Assembly (NCBI GenBank): GCA_031290295.1
Contig: JAITNT010000025.1
Span: 1-22,572 of the forward strand
Length of the DNA: 22,572 nt
Source of the DNA: Clostridiales bacterium
GTDB taxonomy: Bacteria; Bacillota; Clostridia; Christensenellales; DUVY01
Direction: 5' to 3'
Shown: one piece after another, positions 1-9,191 of the stretch
Layout of the letters: each line of letters opens with the position of its first letter
How positions within the stretch are numbered: the stretch's first letter is position 1
The notes under the pieces: generated by a model
What the model saw: only the letters and a program-made list of their open reading frames with translations
The model's database searches: none
What the model was told of the DNA's origin: nothing
Translations under genes and position numbers: made by a program

Positions 1-3000
1 GAGCGCGCCGTTCACAATACTAATAAGCGCCGCGCCCGTACCCGAAACGGTATACCTGTAATAATTGCCCGTAAAAAGCGTATCGCCCGAAGCGACGGTC
101 GCCGCTGCGTTTACGGTACCTTCGATATACGGTACCGCGGTAACGAATACGGGCAGCTTGTATACCTGCGACCACACCGCCGCCGTAAACGCCGAGGTAA
201 CGTTCGCCGCCGCCAAAGCCTCTGCGCTTGCGTATGCGTTTACGCTCGCGGGGATAGTCGTGTTACCGCTCTTAGCGAACAAAGTCGACGTGGTTACGAG
301 CTTGAAATTAGTGTAAGTAGTACCGTTATTCCAATCGTCGGTCATAATGTAACCGGCATAAGAGGACGGCAGTATCATAACGAAATTCGTAAAGACGGAG
401 CTTTTGCTGCCCGACGCCTGTATATACTTCGCGAGCAGTCCGACGGTCTTGCTTCCGCAAGAAGCGACCTCTATCATCACGTTGGTTACCGTCGCCCCTT
501 TGAGTACCGCGCCGAATATGTAATCTCCCGTTCTGCTTACGTTCGTAAACGCGATATTACGTACCGTGCATTTATTCGTAGTACCGAAAAGTCCGTACGC
601 GTTCGGCTTGAATTTATCTACGGCATAGCCCTGTCCGTCCAAAATCCCGCCGAAGCCCGCTTCGGCATTCACCCAATTCGTCATTGTGACTACGGACGAC
701 GCGTCGATATTCGCGGTAAGTATATAAAGCCCGACAAGCGTACGACTCTCGACGGCGGCGGTATACGAAGCGTCGCTGAAGCTTTTGAGCTTAGCGGCGG
801 TATCGATTTCCTGCCGTACGGTTACCGCGGTATATCGCAAGTCCAAAGCCGCGGTTACGATTCTCAACGTATAACCGGCGCCCAGTCCCTCTCCCGCAGC
901 AAGCAGGGAGGCCTTCGTTATAGCGACTTCTCCCGCCGTAAGCGTACCGGCAAGCACGGCTTTTACGCCGGCGGGGTTGACCAAATAAATTCTGTAGCCG
1001 TCCGCCGCATTCAAAGAAGCGTTATTCAAAATATAGTTATCGGGTATGCCGTACAAATCGATTATAACCGGCGCGGTCACCTCCAGCGTGCTTGCGGCAA
1101 TCGCAGAAATTTTCAGGGTAATATCCTTATAGCTCGCCGCGTTAAACGCATAGGTAAGCCTTACCGTTACGGTCAAGTCCTCGTCGAAGTTCAGATAATT
1201 GCCAATCGATATTTCCGTACCGTTTATGCCGACATATTCGTTAGCCGTCGGCAAGGATACGCCCGCTATAGAAAGATTAATGTTCAGCTTCTCGTTGCTT
1301 TCCAAATTAAACGTGCCGTACGCGCCGAAATCGAATGCGGAAGCGTTAATATATGCAAGCGAGGTTTTGAATACGGGGATTACCTGTGCGGCGCTGTTCC
1401 AATATGTGCCCGAAAGCCCGTAGGATAAGCCCGCCGCCGCCATTTCCGCAACCGTATCGAACTTGCTTATTCCGCCTATAGTCGTATTAGCGCCGAGCAG
1501 TTTTTCAAAGCGCGATACGATATAGGTTTTAGAAAAGCTGTTCGTATTGTTTCCTTCGTTGGATAAAATCATATATTTGCTTATATCCGCCGGCATATCG
1601 TTTATTACAACAACAAGACTTTTGACGGTATTACCGCTGAAATACCTGCCGAATACGGATACGTACCCCGTCGCCGCGCCCCAGCTCATAGAAATAAACA
1701 CGTTCTCGACGGTGGAGCTTTGCGTGCCGTAATTGCCGAATATCGAAGTGTAATTGTTGCTGCCGATAAGCTTTACGTCCGCAAGCGCGAGGTTTTTTAC
1801 CGTGGATCTGATAACGCGTCCGAACAGACCGCCGTTATTTAAGGTAATGCCGGAAATCGTATAGCCGTCGCCGTCAAACGTGCCGTCCGTAAGCCCGCGC
1901 GAATCGGCGGCGCTGCCGTACTGTTGATTGTAGTGCGCATAAGCGGACGCGTCGATGTTGTTCATTAACAGATAATAGCCGTTGAACACAATTGACTTCG
2001 TACCGTCGCTGTCGTTAAATACGTTCTTCAAATCGTCCGTTGTGCTGATTCTATTGGTTACGACCAAAACGGGACAGATTACCAAATATTCCTCGCACTC
2101 GATAATCCACGTCCTTTCACCGTGCAAATCGTTTGTTAGCGCGTCAGTGTCAAGCCCTCCGTCATAGTAGTTGCGGCTCCTCTCGATATCGGCATCGAAA
2201 TCATAAGCTCCGATAACCGCATAGCCGTCGTTCATAAAAAACGCCGAGCCGGCAATAATACTATCCTCTACAAACACCCTGACTTTTTCTTCCTTAGTCA
2301 CCGCGGCTTTTTCTACGGTGAATAAAATCTCGGGCGAGGAGAACGTTACGCCCTGGTGAACGTATTCCGCCTTGATTCTTGCCGTACCTGCCGCCAGCGC
2401 CGTAACGATACCGTTTGATACGGTCGCGACGGAGGCGTTGCTCGACCTGAACGTAAGCGCGTTCTGGGAGGGCGTGCCCTCTATTATGAGCCCGCTCTCG
2501 AGCGTCGCGGTATTTACGAACGCCGCGTTAAGAGCGGGTAAAGCGTAAGTATAAATCGTAGTTATATCCGCCTCGAGCGTAAGCTCCACGTCGTATGTAA
2601 CCGTCACCTCGATTTCCGCGCTGTCAAGCACAACGTCGCCGAGCTTTAACGTGACCGTGACCGTCGTCGTTCCCTCGCTGACTCCCGTTACCGCGCCGCC
2701 CGAAACGGTCGCTATCGCGGGGTTGGCGACAGCGAACTCTATTATTCCGGCAGTAAACGCTTCGCCGTTATATTTGGCAGAAACCTCAAGCTTTGCGGTT
2801 GCGCCCGACTTCAAGCCGATGCTGTCCTCGCCCACCTGTAAGTAGGGGGATGCGCTTGTCGCGGTTACGGCGCAAGCCTTGATGATTTCTCCTGAAGCCG
2901 CGGTTATCGCGGCGTTGCCCGCGCCGACATAGGTGACTACGCCGCCCGAAACGGTTGCGACGCTTTCGTTGTCCGAGCGCCAGGTTACGGTCTTTCCCGC

Positions 3001-3204
3001 CAAGACGTTCCCTTCCGCGTCCAGCACGGTCGCCGTAAGCGTCGCCTGCGGCGCAACGTATTCGTTCAACTGAAGCGTGTCCGCGCTCAGAACGATACTT
3101 GCCGCCGCGACCTCGGGCGGAGAATCATTTTTGCAGCCTGCGGCGGCGTACAAAGATACCGCGGCAATTAGCGCCAAAATGATAATGCTAAAGCTTTTCC
3201 TCAT
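1..3204 (-). CDS. Large Ig-like (BIG2) / GLUG surface lipoprotein, C-terminus off the window
   Basis: The frame is open from an ATG at 3204 to the left edge, giving about 1068 visible residues without a stop. The start follows an AGGAG-type ribosome site. The N-terminus is a lipoprotein signal peptide ending in AAAGC, so the protein should be anchored outside the membrane. About three bacterial Ig-like (BIG2) modules follow in residues 30-310, recognisable by repeats such as VATVSGGVVT and IATVSGGAVT. Two GLUG-like beta-helix segments lie near residues 420-510 and 830-900, with motifs such as TFDGDGYTISG, GGLFGR, GILDGQGY and YGLFG. No catalytic site was recognised. It is the last visible gene of the long leftward operon, so a role in adhesion or in binding polysaccharide at the cell surface is inferred. 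Whether the missing C-terminus holds a further domain cannot be seen. Confidence 0.85.
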   Translation of the reverse strand, partial: MRKSFSIIILALIAAVSLYAAAGCKNDSPPEVAAASIVLSADTLQLNEYVAPQATLTATVLDAEGNVLAGKTVTWRSDNESVATVSGGVVTYVGAGNAAITAASGEIIKACAVTATSASPYLQVGEDSIGLKSGATAKLEVSAKYNGEAFTAGIIEFAVANPAIATVSGGAVTGVSEGTTTVTVTLKLGDVVLDSAEIEVTVTYDVELTLEADITTIYTYALPALNAAFVNTATLESGLIIEGTPSQNALTFRSSNASVATVSNGIVTALAAGTARIKAEYVHQGVTFSSPEILFTVEKAAVTKEEKVRVFVEDSIIAGSAFFMNDGYAVIGAYDFDADIERSRNYYDGGLDTDALTNDLHGERTWIIECEEYLVICPVLVVTNRISTTDDLKNVFNDSDGTKSIVFNGYYLLMNNIDASAYAHYNQQYGSAADSRGLTDGTFDGDGYTISGITLNNGGLFGRVIRSTVKNLALADVKLIGSNNYTSIFGNYGTQSSTVENVFISMSWGAATGYVSVFGRYFSGNTVKSLVVVINDMPADISKYMILSNEGNNTNSFSKTYIVSRFEKLLGANTTIGGISKFDTVAEMAAAGLSYGLSGTYWNSAAQVIPVFKTSLAYINASAFDFGAYGTFNLESNEKLNINLSIAGVSLPTANEYVGINGTEISIGNYLNFDEDLTVTVRLTYAFNAASYKDITLKISAIAASTLEVTAPVIIDLYGIPDNYILNNASLNAADGYRIYLVNPAGVKAVLAGTLTAGEVAITKASLLAAGEGLGAGYTLRIVTAALDLRYTAVTVRQEIDTAAKLKSFSDASYTAAVESRTLVGLYILTANIDASSVVTMTNWVNAEAGFGGILDGQGYAVDKFKPNAYGLFGTTNKCTVRNIAFTNVSRTGDYIFGAVLKGATVTNVMIEVASCGSKTVGLLAKYIQASGSKSSVFTNFVMILPSSYAGYIMTDDWNNGTTYTNFKLVTTSTLFAKSGNTTIPASVNAYASAEALAAANVTSAFTAAVWSQVYKLPVFVTAVPYIEGTVNAAATVASGDTLFTGNYYRYTVSGTGAALISIVNGAL

Positions 3205-3228
3205 GATTTTCTCTCCTTTATTTATTTA

Positions 3229-3241
3229 CCGCTTTTTGCGG
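3229..3241 (-). other. Small intergenic hairpin, possible mRNA processing or attenuation site
   Basis: A perfect CCGC/GCGG stem with a five-base loop lies in the 43-base gap between the DUF4838 gene and the GLUG lipoprotein gene. It is not followed by a T tract on the minus strand, so it is a poor terminator candidate. It could lower or separate expression of the last gene in the operon. The stem is short and may be chance. Confidence 0.25.
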
Positions 3242-3247
3242 AAATAA

Positions 3248-5305
3248 TCAGTTTAAGCTCATATTTTTGAGCAAATCGTCTATCGTCATCGTCTCCGACG
3301 CCCTTGTAATGCCGCTCAGCCTTATATCGTTCTTAAATTGAGTTTTGATTGCGGCAAGCTCGCCGTCCGTCAAATCCACGCTCCACAGCAGCAGCAGCAG
3401 ATAATCGTACGAGATTCTTTCCGTACCGATATGCTGCGTATAGCGGTTATAGCCGTCGGGGTCGGAGACCTTGAGCGGCGACAGAGCTTTCTCCGCGGCG
3501 TCCAGACTGTTTTTCCATGCGATAAGCATTTGCCGCGGCCATAAGGATTTTTGCGCGGCGTTATAGAACACCGATCGCGAGCCGGCGTAACCCAAAAGCT
3601 TGTTCTGATACGTCGCCCATACACTGTAAGAATTAAACACCTCCGTCATCTGCGCCTCGGCGGCCTCACCGTAATAGCCCTTAATAAACCTTTTAATCAG
3701 CGTTTCGCCGTCCGCGTTAACATTCCATGAGAATTTTGCCGTCAGATAGCCCTTTAGCGTAGTCCACGCGGCGGATTCCCCCTGATTGTTAAACTGCCCC
3801 TGATCCATCAAAAATTTTGCCCCGCAATTTTTGATAAATTTATAGGTGTCCTGCATTGCGTTGAAGGTATTGTACGGCACAAGATAATAGTTAAAATTAG
3901 TCTGATAAAACCAGCAATAAACCTCCGAGGAAATTGCCGCCCAACCCTTCAGGTTAGAGGCGTAAGCCGCGTTCACACTCGCCGCGTCAAAAAAGCTTGT
4001 CGTATAATCGCCGTTTGTCTCGGCAAAATACGGCGCGACCGTAACATATTTGCCGTTCGCGGAATCCGCGCCGCGCATAAGCACCGCATCGTCTACCGCG
4101 GCGTATTCGCCGGTCGCCGCGTCGTGCGAAACGGGCGGCGTATTCGTAGCGTGGTAAGCAAAGAACAACAGCTTCAAATCTTTTTGATAAGGCTCGCCCT
4201 CCGGAGCGCCGAACCAAACGTTAAGCTTGTCGGCTATTCCGTTCAAAAGCTTAATAACGACGGCGGCGTTCGAGCCGTTATATTTTTCGTTTTCCGCCGC
4301 GCAGGCGGCACAGGTGCAAAATTTCTGATTGTCCTGAATGGACAGGCTGAGCATATTGTGATAAGGGTCGCCGATCAGCTCGGTTTTTATCACGTCGGCG
4401 CAAACCGCCGCCATTTCGTCAAAGCTGTCCGCGTCGCCGTGGGCGGTATAGCAAAGCTGACTGCCGTCGTCGGAATACCACTCCGGGTGCGTCTTCTGAT
4501 AGGTCGCCTTCGGCAGATACTCGAACGAGTTATGCCATTGCGAAATCTTGCCGCCGCTGACCCAATAATCCGTGGAGTTGGCGTATCTCATTCTGTTGCG
4601 GGTGTTCGTATTGTAGCGTATATAACCGTTGCCCTGTATTCGGTATTGAAAATCGGGCACGTCGGTAATATCGTAATTATAAAGCCCGATATCCTTCACG
4701 TCCGTGTTCAAAGCATACGTATCCGTACCGTAATAATCAAAATCGAAAAGCCTGTAGAGCAGCTCGTACGCGCCCCAAAGCGTGCCTTCCTTACCGTAAT
4801 TATCCGCTCCGGTTATAAAAATACTTTTTCCGACCGTTTTAATAACGAAGCCCTGAACGTCCAACACGGCGTAGTCCGCGGTAACGCCCGCGGGTACGCG
4901 AAGCGCAGAGTCGCCGAACACAAAATATTTTTGCGCCGCGGACCACGTCGCCGCCGCGTCCGTTATAATCTCCAAAGTGACAAAGGTCGCTTCCTTGAAG
5001 AAGCTTTTGAACTCCTCCGCCGCCAGCGTTTCCCGGGAATCGGCGTTCACGGGAATGACGATTTTGTAATCGGTATAGCCGTTTCGCATAATATAATCTG
5101 ATGTTTCCGTGATATTATAGATATGAACCGTCCCCTCAGCGTCGGGTACGGAGGTCGTCGCCGTCACCCTGTCCGTGTAATCGGGCATGTTGCTTTCTAC
5201 CCCGCCGTCCGGGGTATCGGTATTCCCGCCGCAGCCGTTGCAGCCCGTTATACTCAAGCACCCGCATAACGCCGATATAATAACCGTTAAAAGCTTTTTA
5301 TTCAT
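3248..5305 (-). CDS. DUF4838 surface lipoprotein, alpha-glucuronidase-like
   Basis: A 685-residue protein with a lipoprotein signal peptide (lipobox ITGC, Cys22), so it is expected on the outer face of the membrane. Residues about 80-200 resemble the N-terminal alpha/beta domain that precedes the catalytic barrel in GH67/GH20-type enzymes, including LWGAYELLYRLFDFDYYGTD at 176-195. The DUF4838 region follows, with HPEWYSDDG near 273-281, LSLSIQDNQKFCTCAAC at 319-335 and the three-cysteine cluster C330, C332, C335. From family knowledge, DUF4838 proteins occur in polysaccharide gene clusters and are related to alpha-glucuronidases, but the activity is generally not assigned. The neighbouring sugar transporter and the uronate pathway genes elsewhere in the window favour an enzyme or binder for uronic-acid-containing glycans. 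The ATG start fits the signal peptide and follows an AGGGA-type ribosome site. Confidence 0.85.
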   Translation of the reverse strand: MNKKLLTVIISALCGCLSITGCNGCGGNTDTPDGGVESNMPDYTDRVTATTSVPDAEGTVHIYNITETSDYIMRNGYTDYKIVIPVNADSRETLAAEEFKSFFKEATFVTLEIITDAAATWSAAQKYFVFGDSALRVPAGVTADYAVLDVQGFVIKTVGKSIFITGADNYGKEGTLWGAYELLYRLFDFDYYGTDTYALNTDVKDIGLYNYDITDVPDFQYRIQGNGYIRYNTNTRNRMRYANSTDYWVSGGKISQWHNSFEYLPKATYQKTHPEWYSDDGSQLCYTAHGDADSFDEMAAVCADVIKTELIGDPYHNMLSLSIQDNQKFCTCAACAAENEKYNGSNAAVVIKLLNGIADKLNVWFGAPEGEPYQKDLKLLFFAYHATNTPPVSHDAATGEYAAVDDAVLMRGADSANGKYVTVAPYFAETNGDYTTSFFDAASVNAAYASNLKGWAAISSEVYCWFYQTNFNYYLVPYNTFNAMQDTYKFIKNCGAKFLMDQGQFNNQGESAAWTTLKGYLTAKFSWNVNADGETLIKRFIKGYYGEAAEAQMTEVFNSYSVWATYQNKLLGYAGSRSVFYNAAQKSLWPRQMLIAWKNSLDAAEKALSPLKVSDPDGYNRYTQHIGTERISYDYLLLLLWSVDLTDGELAAIKTQFKNDIRLSGITRASETMTIDDLLKNMSLN

Positions 5306-5316
5306 TGTCCCTCTCC

Positions 5317-8265
5317 CTATTCTACCGTTATGCCGTAGCTTACCACAGTGAAATTGTCCGCTTCGTCCCGCACTAGATAAGTTACGGTGTATATGCCCGC
5401 CGCGCTTGCCGTGAAGCTCCCCGCGGTAACCTCCGTCGATTCAAAGGTTTCGCCGTCCGTAACCGTATAAGTCATAGCGGCGTATTCCCCGTTAGGCAGC
5501 TGCACCGCGACAAAGAGCGAGAACCTCGTACTTGCGTTGTCTTGAACGTGCAATTTTGCAATTTCTATTTTTTCACCGACCCTTGCACGGGTAACATGGT
5601 TCAGTATCAAAACGGTCGGCGACTCGGTGTCGACTACGGTCAACACGTAGGTAACGCTCGATACGTTCGGCTCGTCGGTGTCCATCGAATCCGCCGCGTA
5701 ATATGAGATTCTGTAGCTTCCGTATTGCCCGAGCACGATACCGTACGCTCTTGTCGGGTCGGTTTCCTTCAGAACGACGCCGTCCTTAGCTGCAACGATA
5801 CCGCCGTCCGGCGCCGTCACCGTTAGGTAAAAAGTGATATGCGGATCGAGAACGTCCGCCGCGTACACCGCGGGAATTGTAAATTCGGCGTTAATCGCCC
5901 TGTTGCCCGCCGACGTATTTACAAAATAAATCGGCTCCATATAATCGCCGCTTGCGTTGGTAATGCTTTGCTTGCAAAGCTTAACCATTCTGACCCCCGC
6001 ATCTCCCGCGATACCCGACGCCTCCACCGTCATATAGACATAGCTGCTCCCAAAGCCGTTAAAGACCTTGCCGTCCGCGGTTTTACCCGCGGTCAGGGTT
6101 TTTGAGGACTGCACGGTGAACGATTTAACCCCGTCATAATCCAGTGTAAACGGGGTTGCCGCGTTAGAAAAGCCGACGCTGACGGGCGTCGCGGTTGCGA
6201 CGTCGTCGTTCAATATAACCGTAGTGATACCTGACGACGTCTTAACGAAGCTTATTTTGACGCGAATCGACGCGTCTACGCTGTCGGTAAGCCAAATGTT
6301 GATTTTGTCGTAGTCGGTACTGCCCGGCACCGCGGTAAAGGAGGTAGAAAAAGCAAACGCAGGCAGCTTGTTGACAAATTCCATAGACGCGGTACCGCCC
6401 GTTACCGCGCCCGAAACGGCGTTAAAGTCTATATAATTCTTTGTCGCGCCGTAAGTGAACTGGCTTGTATAGAAATAATCGCCGATTTTCAGCGTTCCGC
6501 CGTAGCCGACGTTTACAATAGGAATCTCGACGCTCTTTTTACAAACGTACGCCCCGCCGCTAACGGAATAAGTAACCGTCGCGCTGCCGGCCTTGGTCGG
6601 GGTGAAGTACCCGTCCGTTACCGTCGTCGTCTTGCCCTGCTCCGCTACGGTAAGCTCGGCGGCGGTTTCTACGGGCGCGCCGTTCACGAATTTATATCCC
6701 GTAACCGCGGGCATATTGTAGCCGCAATACCTCACGAAATATTTAGGCAGCAAAATATCCTGCAAAATAACCGGCTCCGCGCTGTCGGCAACGGCGACCG
6801 CGTAGCTTTCGGTAAGGCTGTAAACATAATCCTCATAGTTATAAGTAACGGTATATCCGCCCGAATACATCGGTCTGAAGGTTAAGGCGTCGGCGTCGAT
6901 TTCATAACGGACGCCGTTGCTTACGCCTACGGCTTCGATATTTACCGCGGTTCTGCCTATTGCGTTTTGCAGGGAGAACGCCGCGACGGGTATGGGCTTA
7001 CCGACGGCGCCGCTTTCGTTTGCCGCGCTCTTATTCAAGGTAATGCCAAGCCCGGCGGCGGTTGAGGCAAGGGCGGCAACCGTAACGCGTTCGGTAGTTA
7101 CGTTATGCGATTTATCCGAGCCGGCGTATTCGAGCGTGTAATTCCCGGCAGTCGGCGGTACAAACGCGCCGTTCGCAACCGCGATTTCGTTGTTTGAAGC
7201 GTCATAAACCTTGCATACTACCGCGCAGGCTCCGTCATAAACGTCGCGCGCCGTCGCGGAAAAAAGTCTGTACGGTCGGCCGGCGACCGCGTTAGGCAGT
7301 CCGCTCTCCTCGTAACCGTCAAAATCTATCGAAATAACCGGTCCTTCCGCGTCAATCAGCAGATTTGACTCTAACTCCGCGGCGGTAGACCCGACCAAAT
7401 CCGTTATTACGATATTAAGGGAATCCGCGTTATAATTTGCGCCGCCGATCGAAATATTGAACTCGCCCGTAGTGAAGCCTTGCCACAAATCGGAATCGTA
7501 TAAGGCTTCGGAATCGAAATCGGTAATAATCGAACGCGCGGTCTTTGTCGTCGCGGCGTACATCGCCTTTTGGGCATAGTCAAGCTGAAGCGACATTATT
7601 TGCGTATCGAGTACGGAAGCGTCTATATTCGGGGCGGAAATATCCTCGTAATCGGGCCATCCCGGCAGAGAGTAGGTAACGCCCGCGCCGTACATGTCGT
7701 TTCTGTGATAAAGATAACCCGCGCCGTCAAAAACGATGTAGTTTACGTTCGTAGTCGCGCTGCTTTTTTCAAGACCTACCTGGTACTGCCCGTTTGCACC
7801 GGCGGTTATGTAGGTGTTTCTCTCCGCCCATGCGGCGCCCGGAACGGCGGCGGCGACCTTTTTGACGGTAGTCGTAATGTAATTATCCGCATCGTGGACG
7901 TCGGTAAGCGTAACCGTAATCTTATCCGCATCCGGCGTGCCGATGTTGTTAGGGGTAACATAAAACCTCAAAAGGCTGTCCGTCGCGCTTAACGCGTTTA
8001 CATTTATAATTTTGTTATAAACGAACTTATCGCCCTTGCCTAAATGCACCTGAACACCGGCGGTGTTGGGAGTAGACGGATACCGTCCGTAAGAAACGGA
8101 GGAATTTTTGCCGCTTACCGAATACAGGTCTCCGATAACCGCAGAGTCCGCGTTAACGCTCCCGCGTAAAGTAAAATGCAAGCCTAACGCGCCCGTCGCC
8201 GCGATTAAAGCCGCCAGTAAAACAAACGCGATTCTCTTATTCAAAATTTTTTGTTTCGTCATCAT
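5317..8265 (-). CDS. Large secreted protein with Ig-like modules
   Basis: A 982-residue exported protein. The first 40 residues hold a lysine-rich start, a hydrophobic run (IAFVLLAALIAATGALGL) and a plausible signal peptidase I site after VNA. The rest is beta-rich, with Thr, Val, Tyr and Gly in abundance. Ig-like modules can be recognised near residues 300-400, where EGPVISI starts the module and GNYTLEYAGSDKSHN ends it, and at the C-terminus near 890-982, from DTESPTVLIL to GIYTVTYLVRDEADN. These resemble bacterial Ig-like/DUF5011-type folds. No catalytic motif, sortase motif, lipobox, S-layer repeat or C-terminal membrane helix was seen, so how it stays on the cell is unclear. The ATG at 8265 follows AGGGGAG, and a second ATG lies directly after it. 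The gene sits 15 bases after the second permease gene, so it is cotranscribed with the sugar transporter and probably helps capture the substrate. Confidence 0.8.
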   Translation of the reverse strand: MMTKQKILNKRIAFVLLAALIAATGALGLHFTLRGSVNADSAVIGDLYSVSGKNSSVSYGRYPSTPNTAGVQVHLGKGDKFVYNKIINVNALSATDSLLRFYVTPNNIGTPDADKITVTLTDVHDADNYITTTVKKVAAAVPGAAWAERNTYITAGANGQYQVGLEKSSATTNVNYIVFDGAGYLYHRNDMYGAGVTYSLPGWPDYEDISAPNIDASVLDTQIMSLQLDYAQKAMYAATTKTARSIITDFDSEALYDSDLWQGFTTGEFNISIGGANYNADSLNIVITDLVGSTAAELESNLLIDAEGPVISIDFDGYEESGLPNAVAGRPYRLFSATARDVYDGACAVVCKVYDASNNEIAVANGAFVPPTAGNYTLEYAGSDKSHNVTTERVTVAALASTAAGLGITLNKSAANESGAVGKPIPVAAFSLQNAIGRTAVNIEAVGVSNGVRYEIDADALTFRPMYSGGYTVTYNYEDYVYSLTESYAVAVADSAEPVILQDILLPKYFVRYCGYNMPAVTGYKFVNGAPVETAAELTVAEQGKTTTVTDGYFTPTKAGSATVTYSVSGGAYVCKKSVEIPIVNVGYGGTLKIGDYFYTSQFTYGATKNYIDFNAVSGAVTGGTASMEFVNKLPAFAFSTSFTAVPGSTDYDKINIWLTDSVDASIRVKISFVKTSSGITTVILNDDVATATPVSVGFSNAATPFTLDYDGVKSFTVQSSKTLTAGKTADGKVFNGFGSSYVYMTVEASGIAGDAGVRMVKLCKQSITNASGDYMEPIYFVNTSAGNRAINAEFTIPAVYAADVLDPHITFYLTVTAPDGGIVAAKDGVVLKETDPTRAYGIVLGQYGSYRISYYAADSMDTDEPNVSSVTYVLTVVDTESPTVLILNHVTRARVGEKIEIAKLHVQDNASTRFSLFVAVQLPNGEYAAMTYTVTDGETFESTEVTAGSFTASAAGIYTVTYLVRDEADNFTVVSYGITVE

Positions 8266-8280
8266 ATTTCTCCCCTTTAT

Positions 8281-9180
8281 TTATTCCTTAATTCCGCCGA
8301 TTGAAATGTTCCCCATTATTTTGTTTTTGAAGATAAAAAACACTATCAGTATAGGGATTAACAGCATCATACAGCCCGCCAATCGCACGGGAATATATGA
8401 CAGCGCCTGATTTGTGGCGATAGAAAGCTCATAAACGCCGAACGCTAACGTAGGGTAGGACGGCAGGTACAGAAGCGGCGTTTGGTAATCGTTCCATAAA
8501 TCAATGAACTTTATCAGCATTATAGTGAACAGCACGTTCTTGACAAGGGGCAGTATAATGCTTAACAACGTCCGCCACTTTCCCGCGCCGTCGATATACG
8601 CCGCCTCCCAATATTCCTTAGGAATCCCCCTGAAGGTCGCGTGCATAACCAAAAAATACAACCCCAAAAAGTTAAACTTCTGTATCCAGCTTCCGTAAAT
8701 CGTGTTGTACAGACCCAAGGCTCTCAAAAGCGAAATTTCCGAGGGCGCCGCGCCTACAATCGGCAAAATCATAGTCGTTATGACGATAAAATATATTATC
8801 TTGCTGAATATATTATTGAATTTTGCCACCGCATAGGAGGTAAGCAAAACCGCCAACGTCGAAAAGAACGCGCCGCCGACGGTGTATAAGACCGTATAAA
8901 CAAGCATTTGCTCCACATATATTTCGCGGCGGACGCCGTTAATCATGCGCGCCACCATGAAGTTATCCCAAATGGTTTTGAAATTATCGAATACGAGGGG
9001 ATTCGGAAACCCGACCTTATTTACGCGGAAATCCTCTTGTAATTTCAACGAGGTCATTATGCCCCAAAGCAACAATGCGACGAGAGATATAACGTAGAGT
9101 AATAAAATACAAAAAAGTACGGTATACAACGCGGATGTTTTTTTGCCGTTCGTTTTTCTTTTAACGCTTAAAGTACTCAT
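8281..9180 (-). CDS. CUT1 sugar ABC transporter permease, MalG/UgpE type
   Basis: A 299-residue inner-membrane permease. The frame is open to 9453, but the ATG at 9180 (MSTLSVKRK) is chosen because it follows a GGGGG ribosome site just after the previous gene's stop and avoids a 260-base overlap. Residues about 18-40 form the first membrane helix, and five further hydrophobic segments follow. The cytoplasmic EAA loop that contacts the ATPase is clear near residues 190-212 (EAAYIDGAGKWRTLLSIILP). In this family the protein pairs with a MalF/UgpA-type partner, here encoded 11 bases upstream. No ATPase gene is present in the cluster. Many Bacillota energise several CUT1 systems with one shared MsmX/MsmK-type ATPase encoded elsewhere, so that is the likely arrangement. 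Confidence 0.93.
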   Translation of the reverse strand: MSTLSVKRKTNGKKTSALYTVLFCILLLYVISLVALLLWGIMTSLKLQEDFRVNKVGFPNPLVFDNFKTIWDNFMVARMINGVRREIYVEQMLVYTVLYTVGGAFFSTLAVLLTSYAVAKFNNIFSKIIYFIVITTMILPIVGAAPSEISLLRALGLYNTIYGSWIQKFNFLGLYFLVMHATFRGIPKEYWEAAYIDGAGKWRTLLSIILPLVKNVLFTIMLIKFIDLWNDYQTPLLYLPSYPTLAFGVYELSIATNQALSYIPVRLAGCMMLLIPILIVFFIFKNKIMGNISIGGIKE

Positions 9181-9191
9181 TCTACATCCCC

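Noticed and set aside
4124..5101. Long plus-strand open frame of 325 codons
   Set aside because: It lies wholly antisense to the DUF4838 gene, which has clear family motifs and a signal peptide. Its translation is rich in Arg and Val and has no recognisable motif.
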